From Viridibacterium silvisoli (GTDB lineage Bacteria > Pseudomonadota > Gammaproteobacteria > Burkholderiales > Rhodocyclaceae), in NCBI RefSeq assembly GCF_036017035.1, contig NZ_JAYXHS010000001.1:248001-312000 (forward strand): 64,000 bases of DNA, written 5' to 3'. Position numbers and translations under genes: made by a program. Shown piece after piece: positions 7,812-16,305 of the stretch; position 1 is the first letter of the stretch, and each line of letters opens with the position of its first letter. A model generated the notes under the pieces. It had not been told where the DNA came from. It was given only the letters and a program-made list of their open reading frames with translations, and did no database searches.

Positions 7812-9608
7812 CTAGCGATACTTGAGCGTCCAGCTGATGCTGAAAGGCGCATCGAGCGTCAGCGCCGTCGCGCTGAACACCACGCGCGTCTTCAGCTGCC
7901 CCATCGGCGCGCCGTACAAGGAGTCTGCCGCCACGCTGTCGACATGGCAGCCAGCGAGCCCGGTGACACTGAACTCCTTCACCGCCCCGCTACCGAAGTG
8001 CACGGTACTGCCATCCACTCGGGCGTCCTCGCCGAAGCTCGCAAACTCGAGCGACAGGCCGACATTCTCCAGGGGCGCCAGCGGTGTGAATACATCGGTG
8101 CGCGTGATCACGCCACTATCAAGCGTGTAGCGCGTGGCGACACTCAGGCGCACATCGCGGACCGGCGCGATCTCGCCCAGCCGGTCGAGCGCATCCTGCA
8201 TATAGGTCAGCTCGAGTGCCGTGCCCTGCTCTGCCACGCGCACGTTGCGCATGAATGCCGTCGGGATGAGCACGGCCTCGCTCGCGAGGGTAATGCGCGG
8301 CAGCAATTGCGCGAAGCCGGCATCTGCCGCGCCCTGCACGACATCGTTGCAGAACGGGATGGGGAAGTAGGGATTGTGCATGTGCTGCGTTGCGCCGCCG
8401 TTGACCAGCGGCAGGCTGACAATGCGCTCGCCGTCGCGGAAGGTCAGCAAGGCACGGTCGTACTCACCACGCGCAAACCAGGTCAGCGTGAAGCGCGGCA
8501 ACTTCTTCAGCCAGGCATCGAAAGCCGGCGATGGCACGGCGTCGCGGTAGCCCAAGCCACGCCACAGATTGCTCGTGTAGATGTGCTGGTGCAGGAGGCT
8601 GAGGTTCTCGCCGAGAATTCGATGCTTGCCGCGGTAAGCGTCAGTGCGACGCCCCTTGTCCCACAGGTTCACCGAATGGGTCTCGCGGTCGAACCAGAAG
8701 TTCACGTACTTGGCGGTCGCGCGCACCGCAAAGGCATAGGCCATGTCGCGCTCTTCGGCGTTCAGCACATCAAGACGGGCAGCTGCCGACAGCACCTCGA
8801 GGAAAGCGGTGTCGCCGTAAGGCCCGATGGAGCGACCGAATTCGAAACCATCGCCATGCGCATTGAGCCGCACGAGGATGACATCGACCGCCTTGCGCAA
8901 CCACTCCTTGAGCTGCGCCGGCACAGGCATGTCGGTCTCGATGAAACGCTGGCAGATCTCGCCGATGAGCAGGATGCTGTAACGATCGAAGCGCCCGTCG
9001 CCATCGGTCTCGTCGGAGAAGCCGTACTCGCCGGAGTAGGTGCGATAGTGCGTGACCATGCATTCGAGCAGCACCTCGCTGGCGCTCGCATCTTCCCAGC
9101 CGAGCAGGTGGCGCAGGCGGGCAATGCTGAAAGCCACGCCGTAGTAATTCGTCGGCAGGTCGATCAGCGTGAAGCCGGGCTGGCGCACAAAGCCGCGCCA
9201 GTCGAGCTTGGTGCGCAGGCGCTCGAGCGTCTCGGGGCTGACAGCTTGCGTCAGCAGGTCCGCTTCGCGCAGGCGGTTGAGCGCGCAGACATAGTAGTAA
9301 ATGCCCCAGCTCGTGTTGTGCTCGTCAATGGTCAGCGTCGCGATCTCACGATACCCGGCGAGGTAGCGCGCGAAGTCCGGGTCGCTCTGCGGCGTGTTGG
9401 TGAGCAGCCAGCTCATGCCATTGGCAATCTTGCCGAAGAGGAACGGATCCTTGCCATTGAAGACCGGCACGCCGTCGATGCGCAGTGACTTGCCTTCGGC
9501 AATCAGCTGATCGAAGAAGTAGCGCAGCTGGGGTAGTAGCTCGCGCTCGACGAGAGTATTGAGCGGTAGATCGTGCAGCGAGGGTGAAGCGTATTCAGCA
9601 AGAGGCAT
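7812..9608 (-). CDS. Polysaccharide lyase-like protein (alpha/alpha-toroid plus beta-sandwich), family unassigned
   Basis: A 598-residue protein without signal peptide. The first 340 residues are helical with many aromatic and charged motifs (NTSWGIYYYVCALNRL, LPTNYYGVAFSIARLRHLLG, HRILGENLSLLHQHIY), and the last 230 are beta-rich. That layout resembles toroid polysaccharide lyases and heparinase II/III-like enzymes, but I do not recognise a named family. Conserved-looking Asn, Tyr and His residues in the toroid could be catalytic. It lies 108 bp after a solute-binding protein gene on the same strand and near an alginate-lyase-family gene, which supports a role in cleaving imported uronate oligosaccharides. 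The role is inference. Confidence 0.55.
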   Translation of the reverse strand: MPLAEYASPSLHDLPLNTLVERELLPQLRYFFDQLIAEGKSLRIDGVPVFNGKDPFLFGKIANGMSWLLTNTPQSDPDFARYLAGYREIATLTIDEHNTSWGIYYYVCALNRLREADLLTQAVSPETLERLRTKLDWRGFVRQPGFTLIDLPTNYYGVAFSIARLRHLLGWEDASASEVLLECMVTHYRTYSGEYGFSDETDGDGRFDRYSILLIGEICQRFIETDMPVPAQLKEWLRKAVDVILVRLNAHGDGFEFGRSIGPYGDTAFLEVLSAAARLDVLNAEERDMAYAFAVRATAKYVNFWFDRETHSVNLWDKGRRTDAYRGKHRILGENLSLLHQHIYTSNLWRGLGYRDAVPSPAFDAWLKKLPRFTLTWFARGEYDRALLTFRDGERIVSLPLVNGGATQHMHNPYFPIPFCNDVVQGAADAGFAQLLPRITLASEAVLIPTAFMRNVRVAEQGTALELTYMQDALDRLGEIAPVRDVRLSVATRYTLDSGVITRTDVFTPLAPLENVGLSLEFASFGEDARVDGSTVHFGSGAVKEFSVTGLAGCHVDSVAADSLYGAPMGQLKTRVVFSATALTLDAPFSISWTLKYR

Positions 9609-9716
9609 GGGAATGAGTCAGGTATCGGCGCGGGGCATCAGGTGCAACACGCGGCATGCCATTCCGCAGCACCGGCATCCAGGCCGGCGACTGCGCGAAA
9701 TGACATGCCGCAGGGC

Positions 9717-11663
9717 TTATTTCGAGAGGAACCATTGCTGCGGCAAGGCCGGGCCCGGGTTCGGGTAGGTCCAGCTCACCAGCATCTGCTCATACACGTT
9801 CTGCAGTTTCTGGCTGCGGATGGCGTTGTCGCTCGGCGAACGGATCAGGCCGATCACTTCGAACTCGTCGGCCGCGATGGCGATGATTTCCTTGAACAAG
9901 GCATCGGCTTCCGGTGCCGATTTGGCGCTCTGCCACTTCTCGAAGAGATCCATGCGCTTCTTCATGCTCGCTGGCGGCTCCTCGCCCTGCTTGCCATTGG
10001 AGAGGAACCACTTCACCCAGGGCAGGCTCATGCGCGACTCGAGCGGATGCACGGCAACCACCGCGCGTGGGTTCATGGTGATGTCCATGCCGCCCGGTAC
10101 GATATCGACGCTGATGTCATAGTCATTGTTCTGCGCGCGGTCGTAGAACAGCGAACGCTCCGACGACTGGATCAGCACCTCGATGCCCGCTTTGGCCAAC
10201 TGCTTGCGCAACAGATCGATGGCATCGACCTGCTGGGTTTGCGCCACCGACACGATGACGTTGAGCGTTACACGCCCGCCCTCGGGATACAGGCGGAAAC
10301 CATCCGCATCGCGCTTCGACAGACCCACCTGGTCGAACAGCTCTGCGGCGCGTTTTGCGTCATGGCCGATGTACTGCGTGGCGAGCTTTTCGTTGTACCA
10401 GCGGGACTGCTTCAGCGGCCCGATCTGCCAGGGCGTGCCCTGCCCCAGATAGACGATGTCGTTGATCTCCTTGCGGTCGGCGGCGAGCGACAGCGCGATG
10501 CGGAAATCCTTGTTGCGCATCAGCTTGCGCAGCTTCTCGTTCTTGGTCGACTGGTTGAGCCACAGGCCGACCGAGTTTGCACCGGTGCCCGGCAAGGCCA
10601 TCATCTTGTAGCCACCCTTGGCGGCATTCTCTGCCAGCACCGGACGGTTCTGGATGCCGAAGATGTGACGATGCTGGTAGTCCAGCTGGCCGCTGATCGC
10701 CGCCAGCGTGATCGTCTCGACGTCCGAGATCACCTGCAGCTGCACGCGGTCGAGATAAGGCAGCTGCTGCCCTGCCGTGTCGACCTGCCAGAAGTACCGA
10801 TTGCGCTCGAGCACCACGCGCGTGGCATTGCCCTTGTAGGGCTCCTTGATGACCCATGGGTCCAGCGTTGGCCGCTCTGGATTCCCCCAGCGTGCGGGCA
10901 CCTCGATATCGCCACACTTGGTGCGCATCAGCGCTGGCCAGTCCTTGACGCTCTCGCGCGCCAGCACTTCATCGAGTTTCGGGTTGTAGGTCGGGTGGAA
11001 CTGCGAGCAGTACTTCTTCTGGTAGAGCACCGGGTGCTGGCCCAGCGGCGTTGCCAGTTGCTCGATGAACGAAAGATTGGAGGCCGCGAAGACGAACTTG
11101 ACGGTGTAGTCATCCACCTTGGTCACCGTCGCAGGCTTGTCCTTCGATACGTACTGGTCAGGCGTAAGACCGAAGAACTGCTTGTTGTAGACCAGATCGT
11201 TCATCGCGAAGAGCACGTCATCCGCCGTGAAGGGCGAACCGTCGGACCAGCGCATACCCTTGCGCAGCTTGAAGATGTACTCCGTCGCATCGGCGTTGAG
11301 CGTCCAGCTCTCGGCCACGTTCGGCACCGCCTTGTTGAAGTCCATGGCCCAGCGCGACAGGCCCTGGCTGCCAACCATGCGCAGGATGCTGTTGTTGTCG
11401 GCGCTGCTGCGCATTGCCGTGCGCAAGGTGCCGCCATAGGAGCCCACCTTGTTCAGCGGCCTGACGACTTCGGGTTTCTCGGGCAGACGCTTGTCGACCG
11501 GATCGAGCTGCTTGTCCTTCACCGGCTTGTCGAGAGCCGGCGCCTGGGTGAAGGCAGCGGCAGATGTAGCGCCAAGCGCGAGCAGTGCGCTGATGGCAAG
11601 GACCAGGGGCGATGACCAAGCTGATGACAAGTACTGGCTCGACCTGGCAAGTCGGAATTTCAT
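9717..11663 (-). CDS. ABC transporter solute-binding protein, family 5 (oligopeptide/oligosaccharide type)
   Basis: A 648-residue periplasmic binding protein with an N-terminal signal peptide (hydrophobic stretch then ATSAAAF) and the SBP_bac_5 core: GGTLRTAMR, LRKGMRWSDGSPFTADDVLF and DFRIALSLAADRKEINDIVY. It is longer than typical DppA/OppA (about 530-540 residues). AGGAGA seven bases upstream sets the start at 11663. No permease or ATPase gene is adjacent, so it must use a transporter encoded elsewhere. Some family-5 binding proteins bind oligosaccharides, and the lyase genes on both sides suggest that here. Confidence 0.88.
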   Translation of the reverse strand: MKFRLARSSQYLSSAWSSPLVLAISALLALGATSAAAFTQAPALDKPVKDKQLDPVDKRLPEKPEVVRPLNKVGSYGGTLRTAMRSSADNNSILRMVGSQGLSRWAMDFNKAVPNVAESWTLNADATEYIFKLRKGMRWSDGSPFTADDVLFAMNDLVYNKQFFGLTPDQYVSKDKPATVTKVDDYTVKFVFAASNLSFIEQLATPLGQHPVLYQKKYCSQFHPTYNPKLDEVLARESVKDWPALMRTKCGDIEVPARWGNPERPTLDPWVIKEPYKGNATRVVLERNRYFWQVDTAGQQLPYLDRVQLQVISDVETITLAAISGQLDYQHRHIFGIQNRPVLAENAAKGGYKMMALPGTGANSVGLWLNQSTKNEKLRKLMRNKDFRIALSLAADRKEINDIVYLGQGTPWQIGPLKQSRWYNEKLATQYIGHDAKRAAELFDQVGLSKRDADGFRLYPEGGRVTLNVIVSVAQTQQVDAIDLLRKQLAKAGIEVLIQSSERSLFYDRAQNNDYDISVDIVPGGMDITMNPRAVVAVHPLESRMSLPWVKWFLSNGKQGEEPPASMKKRMDLFEKWQSAKSAPEADALFKEIIAIAADEFEVIGLIRSPSDNAIRSQKLQNVYEQMLVSWTYPNPGPALPQQWFLSK

Positions 11664-11769
11664 GCGGTGTCTCCTGAAACGATCGCAGCTTTTAGAGCGT
11701 GCTGGGGGGCTCTGGACAAGCCAACTAGGGCTGTCCGGCCGGGTTGTCAATCCCGGTTGTTAATTTAAA

Positions 11770-11783
11770 GTAAAACGTTTAAC
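11770..11783. promoter_or_regulatory. LacI-type operator-like palindrome
   Basis: GTAAAACGTTTAAC is a near-perfect palindrome centred on CG with the core AAACGTTT. LacI/GalR regulators commonly bind such CG-centred sites. It lies in the 234-bp divergent gap between the binding-protein gene and the alginate-lyase-family gene, so one repressor could control both. No LacI gene is in the window. Confidence 0.45.
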
Positions 11784-11897
11784 CTGCATTGTCAAGGCAT
11801 GGCTTTCCTGTACCTGCCGCCTGCGAATCGGGCGATACAGGAAGCGGCACTGCCTGCAACCAGCGCACACCGCGCACGAAAAAACGGAGACACCGCA

Positions 11898-13196
11898 ATG
11901 AACAAGACAAGGACAAGACTGGCCCATGGCACCAAGGGCATCCTTGCAGCCGCCGCCATTGTCGGCAGCCTGTGCAGCCTGCCCGCCCTCGCCGCCGCAC
12001 CTGCCGTCATCACCATGGACGGCGCCTACCTCGAACTCGCCAGGCAGCGCATCGCCGCCAGCGAGCCGACACTCAAGCCCGCCTACGACAAGCTGCTGCA
12101 GGACGCCAATGCCGTCCTCGGCATGGAACCCGAGGCCGTCACGCGCAAGAAGATCACCCCGCCCAGCGGCGACAAGCACGACTACCTCAGCCTCGCCCCC
12201 TACTGGTGGCCGGATCCGAGCAAGGCCGATGGCCTGCCCTACATCCAGCGCGATGGCGAGTTCAACCCATCCTCCAAGAACAGCGATACCGACTCCGTAC
12301 GCATGCAGCTGATGTGCCTTGGCACGCAGACCATGTCGCTCGCCTGGTACTTCACCGGTGAACAGAAGTACGCGAAGAAAGGCGCTGAATTCATCCGCGC
12401 CTGGTTCCTCGACCCGGCCACGCGCATGAACCCCAACCTGAACTTCGGCCAGGCCGTCATGGGGCGCACGAATGGTCGCGGCATCGGCCTCATCGACACG
12501 CGCAACATGTGGATGGTCATCGACGCCGTACAGCTCCTGCAGGCCTCCGGCGAGCTCTCGGCGAAAGAAGTCGCCGACATGAAGCAATGGTTCAAGGACT
12601 TCACTGGCTGGATGCTCAACAGCGACCTCGGCATCGAGGAGTTCATCGCCCACAACAACCACGGCACCTTCTATGACATGCAGGTTGCCAACTACGCGTT
12701 GTTCTTCGGCGACACCGCACTCGCCAAACGCACCGTGCAACGCGGCGTCGACCTGCGCATCGCCAGCCAGATCTCCATCGAAGGCAAGCAATACGCCGAA
12801 CTCGAACGCACCACACCCTTCCACTACAGCGCCTTCAACCTCGACGCCATGACCAACATCGCGCGCTACGGCGAGCAGGTCAAAGTGAACGTCTGGAATA
12901 TCCGCGACAAGGGCCGCGGCCTGCGCAACGGCATCCACTACATGATGCCCTTCGCATTGAAGCCACAGACCTGGCCATGGAAGGAACTCAAGGACAACGC
13001 CGAGACCGAGCTGATGCTGCCCGTACTGCTGCGCGCCGAACGCGCCTACGGCGGCGGAGCCTACGCAAGCGCCGCCGCAGCCCTGCCCGTGACGACGCTC
13101 AACACGCAGGAAATCATCGCGTACGCAAAGACGATCAACACCCCGGCGCCGACCACGCTCAACACGGTGGATCGATTGATCTGGCCGGTGAAGTAA
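11898..13196 (+). CDS. Exported alginate-lyase-family polysaccharide lyase
   Basis: A 432-residue secreted or periplasmic enzyme of the Alginate_lyase (PF05426) fold, which cleaves uronate-containing polysaccharides by beta-elimination. The signal peptide ends near LPALAAA. Family motifs are LAPYWWPDPSK, the catalytic Asn-His segment HNNHGTFYDMQ and the Tyr-bearing TTPFHYSAFNLDAM. PF05426 includes PL5 alginate lyases and glucuronan-type lyases, and this sequence does not settle the substrate. GGAGA precedes the start at 11898. It is divergent from the family-5 binding protein and followed by a strong terminator. Confidence 0.88.
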   Translation: MNKTRTRLAHGTKGILAAAAIVGSLCSLPALAAAPAVITMDGAYLELARQRIAASEPTLKPAYDKLLQDANAVLGMEPEAVTRKKITPPSGDKHDYLSLAPYWWPDPSKADGLPYIQRDGEFNPSSKNSDTDSVRMQLMCLGTQTMSLAWYFTGEQKYAKKGAEFIRAWFLDPATRMNPNLNFGQAVMGRTNGRGIGLIDTRNMWMVIDAVQLLQASGELSAKEVADMKQWFKDFTGWMLNSDLGIEEFIAHNNHGTFYDMQVANYALFFGDTALAKRTVQRGVDLRIASQISIEGKQYAELERTTPFHYSAFNLDAMTNIARYGEQVKVNVWNIRDKGRGLRNGIHYMMPFALKPQTWPWKELKDNAETELMLPVLLRAERAYGGGAYASAAAALPVTTLNTQEIIAYAKTINTPAPTTLNTVDRLIWPVK

Positions 13197-13213
13197 GGCC
13201 CCGCAAGATCCGG

Positions 13214-13252
13214 CAAGGCCCCGCAACGTTCCGACGACGTTGCGGGGCCTTG
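13214..13252 (+). terminator. Strong intrinsic terminator after the lyase gene
   Basis: A perfect 16-bp inverted repeat (CAAGGCCCCGCAACGT at 13214-13229 and its complement at 13237-13252) encloses a 7-base loop 18 bp after the lyase stop codon. The following bases CTCGTTTA give only a weak T-tract. Confidence 0.7.
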
Positions 13253-13389
13253 CTCGTTTACGCGGAGGCATCGGCCGCGACGCGCACAGATCAGTACTCC
13301 TGAAGTGAGGTTCGATCATGATCAATAGATAGCGCAGAATGGTCACAGGCTTCACGCCCAGTGTCACAACCCAACCCCAGGAGATCCAG

Positions 13390-13776
13390 ATGATCGACCA
13401 CACCGGCCTCGTCGTCAGTGACTACGCAAAGAGCAAGCAGTTCTACAGCGCAGCGCTGGCCCCCATCGGCTATTCGCTGCTCATGGAGATACCTGTCGCG
13501 ATCACCGGAGGAAGAGGCGTCGCCGGATTTGGCGAAGCCCCCAAACCGGATTTCTGGATCAGCAACGGCACACCCAACCAGCCACCACTCCACATCGCCT
13601 TCCGCGCCGCAAATCGTGCAGCCGTCGACGCCTTCTACACCGCCGCCATTGCAGCAGGCGGCCGCGACAACGGCCCACCGGGGCCACGCCCGCATTACCA
13701 CGCAGATTATTACGGCGCCTTCGTGCTCGATCCGGACGGGCACAACATCGAAGCGGTCTGCCACGCGCCAGCGTAA
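13390..13776 (+). CDS. VOC-superfamily protein
   Basis: A 128-residue VOC-fold protein beginning MIDHTGLVVSDYAKSKQFYS, the usual start of this group (metal His in the first strand), and ending FVLDPDGHNIEAVCH with the Glu ligand position. These small dimeric proteins include glyoxalase-like and unassigned enzymes. The start at 13390 follows CAGGAGAT; an earlier frame start at 13339 has no ribosome site. It is the last gene before the base composition drops at the cassette cluster. Confidence 0.82.
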   Translation: MIDHTGLVVSDYAKSKQFYSAALAPIGYSLLMEIPVAITGGRGVAGFGEAPKPDFWISNGTPNQPPLHIAFRAANRAAVDAFYTAAIAAGGRDNGPPGPRPHYHADYYGAFVLDPDGHNIEAVCHAPA

Positions 13777-13953
13777 GGCAGCGGCAGGCGCGGTGCTCCA
13801 GCGTCTTGCCATCGGCATTTTTATTGATCAATATGACTAGAGCTCCGTCGAACAAAGCGAATGCTTTCAACGGATTCCGGCCAAGCAGGCTTTGACCAAT
13901 ATTCCAACATTCGGACATTTTGGTGTCTATATCACGTTAGCCAAACAGCATCT

Positions 13954-14466
13954 ATGAGCGCGATTGCTAGTTTCTATCTGCTACCCAGCGTCAAGTCTCA
14001 ACAGCTCGTTGCTGCGGCACAGGCGCAGACAGCAGCTTTGACCAAGAAAAAGTGGGGGATTTTTAAGCCCAAGCTCCCCTTAAATCCAGATCCGTTTTGG
14101 AGTTTTCTCTCTTCGCAAGCCCGAGAGTTGGCCGAATTTCCTTACTCAGGCTACCTATTGCTTGATGTCGACCTCATGATTAAGGAAGCTCTAGCAGGCG
14201 ACGACACAGAGAAACTAGCATCGCGTCTAGCGAAAATAACGGGCTCATCATTCGTGACGTACTCGTCGGAGACTGCAAAATCTGCGATACGCCTCCTGGA
14301 GGACGCCGATCTCTCAGAACCGAGAATTCAGACCTTTCTTGAGGGCGAGGGCCGTGGGGAGGAATATCCCGAATTCGTGGGACCACTAAGGGACGCTGTA
14401 TCGTGTTTGAAGGCTTGGCTTCAAGAGGTCACAGGTGACACAGTCGGCATCCTCAACATCGGCTAA
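13954..14466 (+). CDS. Cassette 1: hypothetical protein
   Basis: A 170-residue soluble protein of no family I recognise, beginning MSAIASFYLLPSV. It has a basic, Trp-containing segment (KKKWGIFKPKLPLNPDPFW) near residue 35 and an acidic helical second half. The start at 13954 lies 11 bp after the core site GTTAGCC, the usual cassette arrangement; a longer frame from 13861 would cross the cassette boundary. The stop codon TAA is part of the following attC box GGCTAAC. No ribosome site is evident. Immunity- or toxin-related roles are common for such cassette proteins but cannot be shown here. Confidence 0.7.
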   Translation: MSAIASFYLLPSVKSQQLVAAAQAQTAALTKKKWGIFKPKLPLNPDPFWSFLSSQARELAEFPYSGYLLLDVDLMIKEALAGDDTEKLASRLAKITGSSFVTYSSETAKSAIRLLEDADLSEPRIQTFLEGEGRGEEYPEFVGPLRDAVSCLKAWLQEVTGDTVGILNIG

Positions 14467-14549
14467 CCCGGCAGTCGAGCAGGACGGCCACGGCTGCGCT
14501 TGTGGTTCCCTACACTGCGCTCCGGCCGCCCCTCACTTCCACGTTAGGT
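14461..14549 (+). repeat. attC site 1
   Basis: An 89-bp element from GGCTAAC (14461-14467) to GTTAGGT (14543-14549). The ends are mutually complementary, and the inner arms GGACGGCC and GGCCGCCC can pair imperfectly, as in attC hairpins. The middle is closely similar to the site at 16188. Confidence 0.8.
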
Positions 14550-14556
14550 GTCCTCC

Positions 14557-14979
14557 ATGAGCCCACAAGAAGCAGAGGCCCGATTCTGGAGTCATGCAAA
14601 TGCCGTCACAGCACTCGACGACATCGGAGCAGATATCCCCGATCTAGAGCCCGAACTATTTCAACTGCTTCAGTTCGTAAAGACAGAGAGCGACCATAGG
14701 GCCCTATTCGAAAGGCTCTTCATTGCAGTAGCAACGGGTGGTGGGCAACATTGCGATTGGGTTGTTCTCTACTGTATGCGGGAGCTTCAATTCCCAGAGG
14801 TACAGAGGGCTATCAACGCGTGGTTTGATTCCAGGGGTGGTTCTCATGGAGCTCCGCGTGCAATGAACTTTGTGAGTAACCTCAACTGGGTCTACAGGCC
14901 ATCCCCTTGGGAGCACGCTGTTTGCTTTAAATATCATTGGGAGCGCGAGCATCCGGGAGAGCCTTGGTCATGCGCATGA
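14557..14979 (+). CDS. Cassette 2: hypothetical protein
   Basis: A 140-residue soluble protein beginning MSPQEAEARFWSHANAV. It is rich in Trp, His and Cys in its second half (GGGQHCDWVVLYCMRELQF, NLNWVYRPSPWEHAVCF). I do not recognise the family. The ATG at 14557 is 7 bp after the core site GTTAGGT; an in-frame GTG at 14548 overlaps the recombination site and is less likely. The next attC begins 1 bp after the stop. Confidence 0.7.
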   Translation: MSPQEAEARFWSHANAVTALDDIGADIPDLEPELFQLLQFVKTESDHRALFERLFIAVATGGGQHCDWVVLYCMRELQFPEVQRAINAWFDSRGGSHGAPRAMNFVSNLNWVYRPSPWEHAVCFKYHWEREHPGEPWSCA

Positions 14980-14980
14980 C

Positions 14981-15070
14981 ACCTAACTCTACAGTTGAGC
15001 GTGACATCCACAAGCTACGCCTGTGGTTCCCTGCGCTTCGCTCCGACAGCCCCTCACTTCCACGTTAGGC
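14981..15070 (+). repeat. attC site 2
   Basis: A 90-bp element from ACCTAAC (14981-14987, a perfect fit to RYYYAAC) to GTTAGGC (15064-15070, a perfect fit to GTTRRRY). The interior CCACAAGCTACGCCTGTGG and the CCCCTCACTTCCAC end are shared with the other sites of the array. Confidence 0.82.
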
Positions 15071-15078
15071 TCACTTCA

Positions 15079-15459
15079 ATGCGCGACCCGAATCACGCTG
15101 CGTATCTGAAAGGTAACAAGCTTTTCAAGCAGGGAAGGTTCGTCGACGCAGGTGCGCAGTTCCAGCTTGCAATTGAGGAGTGGCCACAGGATTGGCAGGC
15201 AATGTGGGCGCTTGGGAACTGCTTCACCGAATTGAAGAAACCGCGCAAAGCCGAGGAACAATTCAAGGCGGCCCTCCAGCTTGCAGCCGTGGAGGAGTTG
15301 CCAAACTTGCTTTTCAACCTGGGCAACGCCCTCTTTGATCAGGGTAAGTACGACGCAGCCATTGCGGAGTACCGCCGCGTACCCAAAGGTCATCACATCG
15401 CTCGCTCTGCCGCAAACAACATCGCGTTGGCCGAGAAGAGAATGACCGGAGAGCCCTAG
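15079..15459 (+). CDS. Cassette 3: small tetratricopeptide-repeat protein
   Basis: A 126-residue protein made of about three TPR helix pairs: YLKGNKLFKQGRFVDAGAQF, MWALGNCFTELKKPRKAEEQ and LFNLGNALFDQGKYDAAIAE. TPR units bind partner proteins, so this is probably an adaptor or inhibitor rather than an enzyme. There is no signal peptide. The start at 15079 lies 8 bp after the core site GTTAGGC; a longer frame from 14995 would translate the attC site. The partner is unknown. Confidence 0.78.
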   Translation: MRDPNHAAYLKGNKLFKQGRFVDAGAQFQLAIEEWPQDWQAMWALGNCFTELKKPRKAEEQFKAALQLAAVEELPNLLFNLGNALFDQGKYDAAIAEYRRVPKGHHIARSAANNIALAEKRMTGEP

Positions 15460-15552
15460 CCGTTCCATCAAGAAGGACCACCCACACGCTACTCTTGCGA
15501 GCTCCCTTCGCGGCTACGCCGCTCCGGCAGTCCATCACATCAAACGTTAGCT
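15453..15552 (+). repeat. attC site 3 (degenerate)
   Basis: A roughly 100-bp element ending in the core-like GTTAGCT (15546-15552). Its left box, around CCCTAGC near 15455-15461, is degenerate and overlaps the stop codon of cassette 3. The interior CTTCGCGGCTACGCCGCTCC forms part of the stem region. Left edge uncertain by a few bases. Confidence 0.6.
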
Positions 15553-15568
15553 GTTTCAGATTACGACA

Positions 15569-16147
15569 ATGACCAATCTCTTCAAGGCATCCACGATTTT
15601 TCTTACCTTAACCGTATTGATAGGTTGCGCGGAGCCTCAGAAAATTCAGAAAGAGAGCCCCCCGACACTGGTGAATTGCACGCTTGTCATCAGCGGAATC
15701 GGGACATACAGCACGGACCCGCAATTCAATCAACAGTGGAACAGAATCACAAAAGCAATTGGCGACTCTTTCGAGGAGATCATCAACACTAATGAGCTGA
15801 AGTCATCTCGACTTCATGTACCTGTCGGTGTTTCTGATGAAGAGAGAAGCCGGGCGATTTCATCGGGAATCGCAAGAAGTCGGTGTCAGAACATCCTGAA
15901 GACCTCACATTCCATCCATACGAAGAATAGTGAGAGATTTTTTTCGTTCACGGTTGAACTCACCAAGCTCAAGTTCATGTCAAGTGACAGTGATAAGCGC
16001 GGCTCCTTTTACGAGCTAACCGGGGTTCGTTCGAAGACTTATGAATTCCCCTATACGCAAGAGCAGTTCGATAGCCTCCGCATCGGAGATTTTGTGAATA
16101 TTGTCTTTCCATACTATGGAGAGGTGTTGCTTCAGCAGCCTAGGTAA
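15569..16147 (+). CDS. Cassette 4: hypothetical lipoprotein
   Basis: A 192-residue protein with a lipoprotein signal (MTNLFKASTIFLTLTVLIGC; lipobox LIGC, acylated Cys at residue 20), so it is probably membrane-anchored facing the periplasm. The mature part has two further Cys residues (near 37 and 109) and a C-terminal beta-like stretch ending YYGEVLLQQPR. I do not recognise the family. Base composition is clearly AT-richer than the chromosome around it. The start lies 16 bp after the core site. Confidence 0.72.
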   Translation: MTNLFKASTIFLTLTVLIGCAEPQKIQKESPPTLVNCTLVISGIGTYSTDPQFNQQWNRITKAIGDSFEEIINTNELKSSRLHVPVGVSDEERSRAISSGIARSRCQNILKTSHSIHTKNSERFFSFTVELTKLKFMSSDSDKRGSFYELTGVRSKTYEFPYTQEQFDSLRIGDFVNIVFPYYGEVLLQQPR

Positions 16148-16187
16148 CAGAGAACAATCTACTGTCAGGCTCTTCGTGTCCCTACAA

Positions 16188-16276
16188 GGCTAACCCGGCA
16201 GTCGAACAGGACGGCCACAAGCTACGCTTGCGGTTCGTCCGCTTCGCTCCGGTCGCCCCTCACGTCCAGGTCAGAC
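16188..16276 (+). repeat. attC site 4
   Basis: An 89-bp element from GGCTAAC (16188-16194) to GTCAGAC (16270-16276; one change from GTTRRRY). The first 31 bases differ from attC site 1 at a single position, and the whole element has the same length, showing that the two sites share a recent origin. Confidence 0.78.
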
Positions 16277-16305
16277 CTTACCGGTTAAGTTCAAGAAACA
16301 GGTTG

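Noticed and set aside
9642..11615. A 657-codon plus-strand frame antisense to the family-5 binding protein
   Set aside because: Arg/His/Leu-rich shadow sequence with no domain and no ribosome site; the minus-strand gene has clear motifs.
11760..13403. A 547-codon minus-strand frame opposite the alginate-lyase-family gene
   Set aside because: No recognisable domain; codon pattern and motifs favour the plus-strand lyase.
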